DNA from: Mimachlamys varia
Lineage: Eukaryota; Mollusca; Bivalvia; Pectinida; Pectinidae
Direction of reading: 5' to 3'
Length of the DNA stretch: 64,000 nucleotides
NCBI GenBank assembly: GCA_947623455.1
Contig: OX392542.1
Span: 15,693,625 to 15,757,624 of the forward strand
The notes beneath the pieces were generated by a model, which worked only from the letters and a program-made list of their open reading frames with translations, was not told the DNA's origin and did no database searches. Numbering within the stretch: position 1 is the stretch's first letter; every line of letters starts with the position of its first letter. Both the position numbers and the translations under genes were made by a program. Below are positions 61,563 to 64,000 of this stretch, piece after piece.

Positions 61563-62411
61563 ATAATACTAAAGCGTCACCAAAAACATAATCCGAACTC
61601 ACAATGGATTAAACTAGCTACAAAATGAGATCAAGAGGAAAATTAACATGGATACCATTAAAAAAAAAACAAGAGAATATGACCAGGTGTTCAGGAAGAG
61701 TAAGCGTCTTCTACTTCTTCGACGATACCCGCCATGTAAATCTTGGTCACATCCAAGTAAGAATCAATCCTCAAAATGAGAACCGAGTCATCATTGGCGT
61801 CACAACAAGTAAACACACTAATAGGCAAACTCAAAAACGTCCATCTTCATATCACGCAAAGACACAGAATATTTCTCTCGAGGATATCAAGATGGCGACC
61901 ATAAAACTTGCCCATAGTTTTCATCAACCTGCATCTCTCGAATCCCTGTGTCGTAAGTTTGTTCGTCAGCAGTTGACATCTATCACGAAAATCTCGATAT
62001 TCAGAGCAAGCCCTAGAATAACGAATCAACTGTGACATGTAAACACCATAGGATTGAGAAGCAGAGATGTTACTATCAAGAAAGGGAAAGTTCACGATCG
62101 GAAAATCGAAATCGTCACGTTTATCATACAGCTTAGTAGTACGTTGCCCGTGTTGGTCATAGTTTAAGTAAAGATCGAGGTAAGAAGCTGATGTAAGAGA
62201 GTCTGTTGTGTCTTTAATCTCGAGTTCAGTTGGGTATATACGATCGACTAGAGCAGCAAGCTTCTTGTTGTTTATAGACAACACATCGTCGATATACCTG
62301 AAAGTGACATTGAAAGATTTAGCAAGGTTTTTGTTACCCGTCCTGATAAGCCCATCTGCAAATTCAGCCTCGTATAAAAACAAAAACAAGTCAGCCAAAA
62401 GTTGTGCACTT
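61563..62411 (-). mobile_element. Retroelement, 5'-truncated copy with open RT part
   Basis: The shared 3' terminus is at about 61563 (plus strand ACTAAAGCGTCACCAAAAAC), followed by a ~280-bp 3' untranslated region and the open C-terminal part of the reverse transcriptase. Similarity to the 39-kb copy stops sharply at about 62411 inside the LLADLF block and is replaced by unrelated sequence. An abrupt 5' breakpoint with a complete 3' end is the hallmark of incomplete reverse transcription at insertion. Confidence 0.8.
61847..62398 (-). pseudogene. Reverse transcriptase, C-terminal 183 residues
   Basis: An uninterrupted frame with LADLFLFLYEAEFADGL, the catalytic FRYIDDVLSINN (two aspartates at about residues 36-37), LEIKDTTDS, YLDLYLN, KLYDKRDDFDFPIVNFPF, YGVYMSQLIRYSRACSEYRDF and KFYGRHLDILE. 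The frame differs at the very end from the 39-kb copy, where it continues into DMKMDVFEY before stopping; here one indel gives CLCVI. The start is an artefact of the truncation. It is the best-preserved protein part of the family in the window, but not a complete enzyme. Confidence 0.8.
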
Positions 62412-63770
62412 TAAAAAAATGCGCCCCTTTAAAAAGGTTTTCCTGTATCGGAAACAGTTTGACTTAGATTTTTATTCATGGAAAGCGACCTTTTCGTTCA
62501 CATTAAAGGAAAAATCCTAATTATATGGCGATACAAAGAAGGCAAAGCCACGATTTGAAATCGGTTCAGAGAATGATTGAATGAAAGGAAAGAGGCCTCC
62601 AGCGTGAGATTGCATGATGTATGAGGGATGAACCCAGGTCAGCCTAATATCTGGCATCCCTCCCAAAACCAGGGAAAATAAAAAATAAATCACGACTCGA
62701 AAAAATCAGATAAAAGAAAAGCTATGACCTCTCTAAAAAATCACTCGCTATATGTGTGGCCGTAAAATAACGTGTGGTGCAAGTTGATAACTACCCGAGA
62801 TATAGAAACCGGTTACCACAGAAGCACCCAGGCCTACTTCTCCGATCGTCCTGTCAATAACCATACAACTACTCATTACTTCTGACCTTCGCTGTTTCTA
62901 TGTGTATTAGAGGGGTATCGAAATCAAAAACATTAATCTCACTCTTTTCTATAGTTATAACTCATTACAAGTTATGGTTCTGTCAGCAAAGACACTTTTT
63001 TTGGCAAATGGAAAGGAATTGTGAGCTTAATTGGTTGTTGCCTGTATTATTAATAAAACATCGAAGCCAACAGAGCTCTTCTATAGCGGAGATTCGTTGA
63101 TTCAGCTGGTTCGTCTTTTGATGCTTCGGCCGATATGAAATCAAAACATCTATATTAATATTCGCTCTGCATCCATCAATTAAAACGCACGGAAAAAAGG
63201 CCAACACTGTTGTGAGGCTACGATAACTTTTGATATTGTAACATCATCAATCTCTATTGTGACGGCATCGATTTCATTGTTGTCTACATCTTATTTGCTG
63301 TCTAAGGACCTGTTCTAAAAAAACTTCATGCATCAGGACTACTCTATCAAATTGTAAAAATATGTAATGAATATTTTAGCAAATGCTGTTATGGTCGTGT
63401 ACCACAAATTTCTATTGCCAATAAACCCATTTACAGTGTTTACCGGACTTGCGTTTGTCGTCCATGGCAACATGTTTTATAAGAAAACAAAACACCCACT
63501 GCATTACTGTACATGTAGACTAAGAGGATTTGTAACATGTAAAACTTCAACTTCAGAACGACTTTAACTTTAAATTCCCTCTCCCCGACACGACACGATT
63601 TTATATAAATATGGGTAATTCCTACTCCTAAGGGATTTTTGTTTGTGATGAATGGATGCCATAATGTCTAATTTACGCTATTCCTGCTGTAACAGCTCCA
63701 CAAATAAGAAGGATGATTGAATAAAAACATGTAGCAGCATGGGGCATTTGCAGGCCAAATCACATACTGA
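62412..63770. other. Non-coding stretch, nothing recognised
   Basis: A GC-richer patch at 62580-62665 (GAGGGATGAACCCAGGTCAG) may be old repeat material. Around 63165-63300 there is loose similarity to 26955-27065. No exon is supported. Confidence 0.35.
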
Positions 63771-64000
63771 CCTTCCGGGATAAACATGACCTACACCTGA
63801 ACACATCCGGGATAAACATGACCTACACCTGAACACATCCGGGATAAACATGACTTACACTCGAACACTTCCGGGATGAAAATGACTTACCCCCGAACAC
63901 ATCCGGGATAAACATTACTTACACTCGAACATTTTCGCGTTGCATATGATGTATAGTATAACACTTCCGTGTTAAATATGATTTGGATACAAAATCTTCC
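63771..64000. repeat. 32-bp satellite running off the window
   Basis: CCGGGATAAACATGACCTAC plus ACCTGAACACAT repeats at 63775, 63807 and 63839, then with increasing divergence (TTCCGGGATGAAAATGACTT, TTTCGCGTTGCATATGATG, TTCCGTGTTAAATATGATTT) to the last base. Here the freshest units are at the left edge. Confidence 0.9.

Overview
The window looks like nuclear DNA from a marine invertebrate, most likely a bivalve mollusc. It is AT-rich, has no dense coding blocks, and carries split-gene signals, satellite arrays, short inverted-repeat transposons, tRNA-derived SINEs and a reverse-transcriptase retroelement family of a type I associate with bivalve genomes. The species cannot be named from the sequence, and no prokaryotic or organellar features are visible.

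Genes are very sparse. The only exon I support with reasonable confidence is the terminal coding exon of a single-pass membrane protein at 21.86-22.22 kb on the minus strand. It has a clean splice acceptor, and its membrane and juxtamembrane segment resembles the FNDC4/FNDC5 (irisin-precursor) family. Its upstream exons would lie at higher coordinates, so much of 22-64 kb may be intron. Weaker candidates are a signal-peptide-like first exon (14.59 kb, +), a Cys-rich exon (41.2-41.4 kb, -), a small ORF broken by one stop (33.94-34.27 kb, +), and two TATA-type promoters (34.45 and 58.78 kb, +).

Region by region: 0.4-4.3 kb holds two satellites, one with a four-unit higher-order pattern, and two copies of a ~95-bp MITE. 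4.8-7.8 kb has a nuclear-receptor half-site cluster and a ~250-bp MITE. 8.3-14 kb has two remnants of a Penelope-like-type retroelement. 17.6-18.9 kb has a 50-bp satellite, a foldback element and a cluster of TGACGTCA octamers. 21.5-22.4 kb is the membrane-protein exon. 25.0-25.3 kb holds a long palindrome next to a dispersed repeat. 27.8-43.6 kb is a graveyard of retroelement 3' ends, SINEs and hammerhead-like ribozyme motifs. 45-57 kb is mainly satellites with units of about 30, 99, 76, 45-47 and 26 bp. 59.8-62.4 kb has two more retroelement copies, and a 32-bp repeat runs off the right end.

Three observations stand out. (1) Three scattered loci carry hammerhead-ribozyme-like motifs sharing one stem II. 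(2) The 3.3-kb 45-47-bp satellite starts immediately and collinearly after the body of a SINE, and its unit resembles that SINE's 3' tail, which suggests the array grew from a SINE tail. (3) Eleven copies of one retroelement family are mostly truncated at the 5' end but share a 3' end with a small hairpin. All family assignments are by eye and need database searches to confirm.
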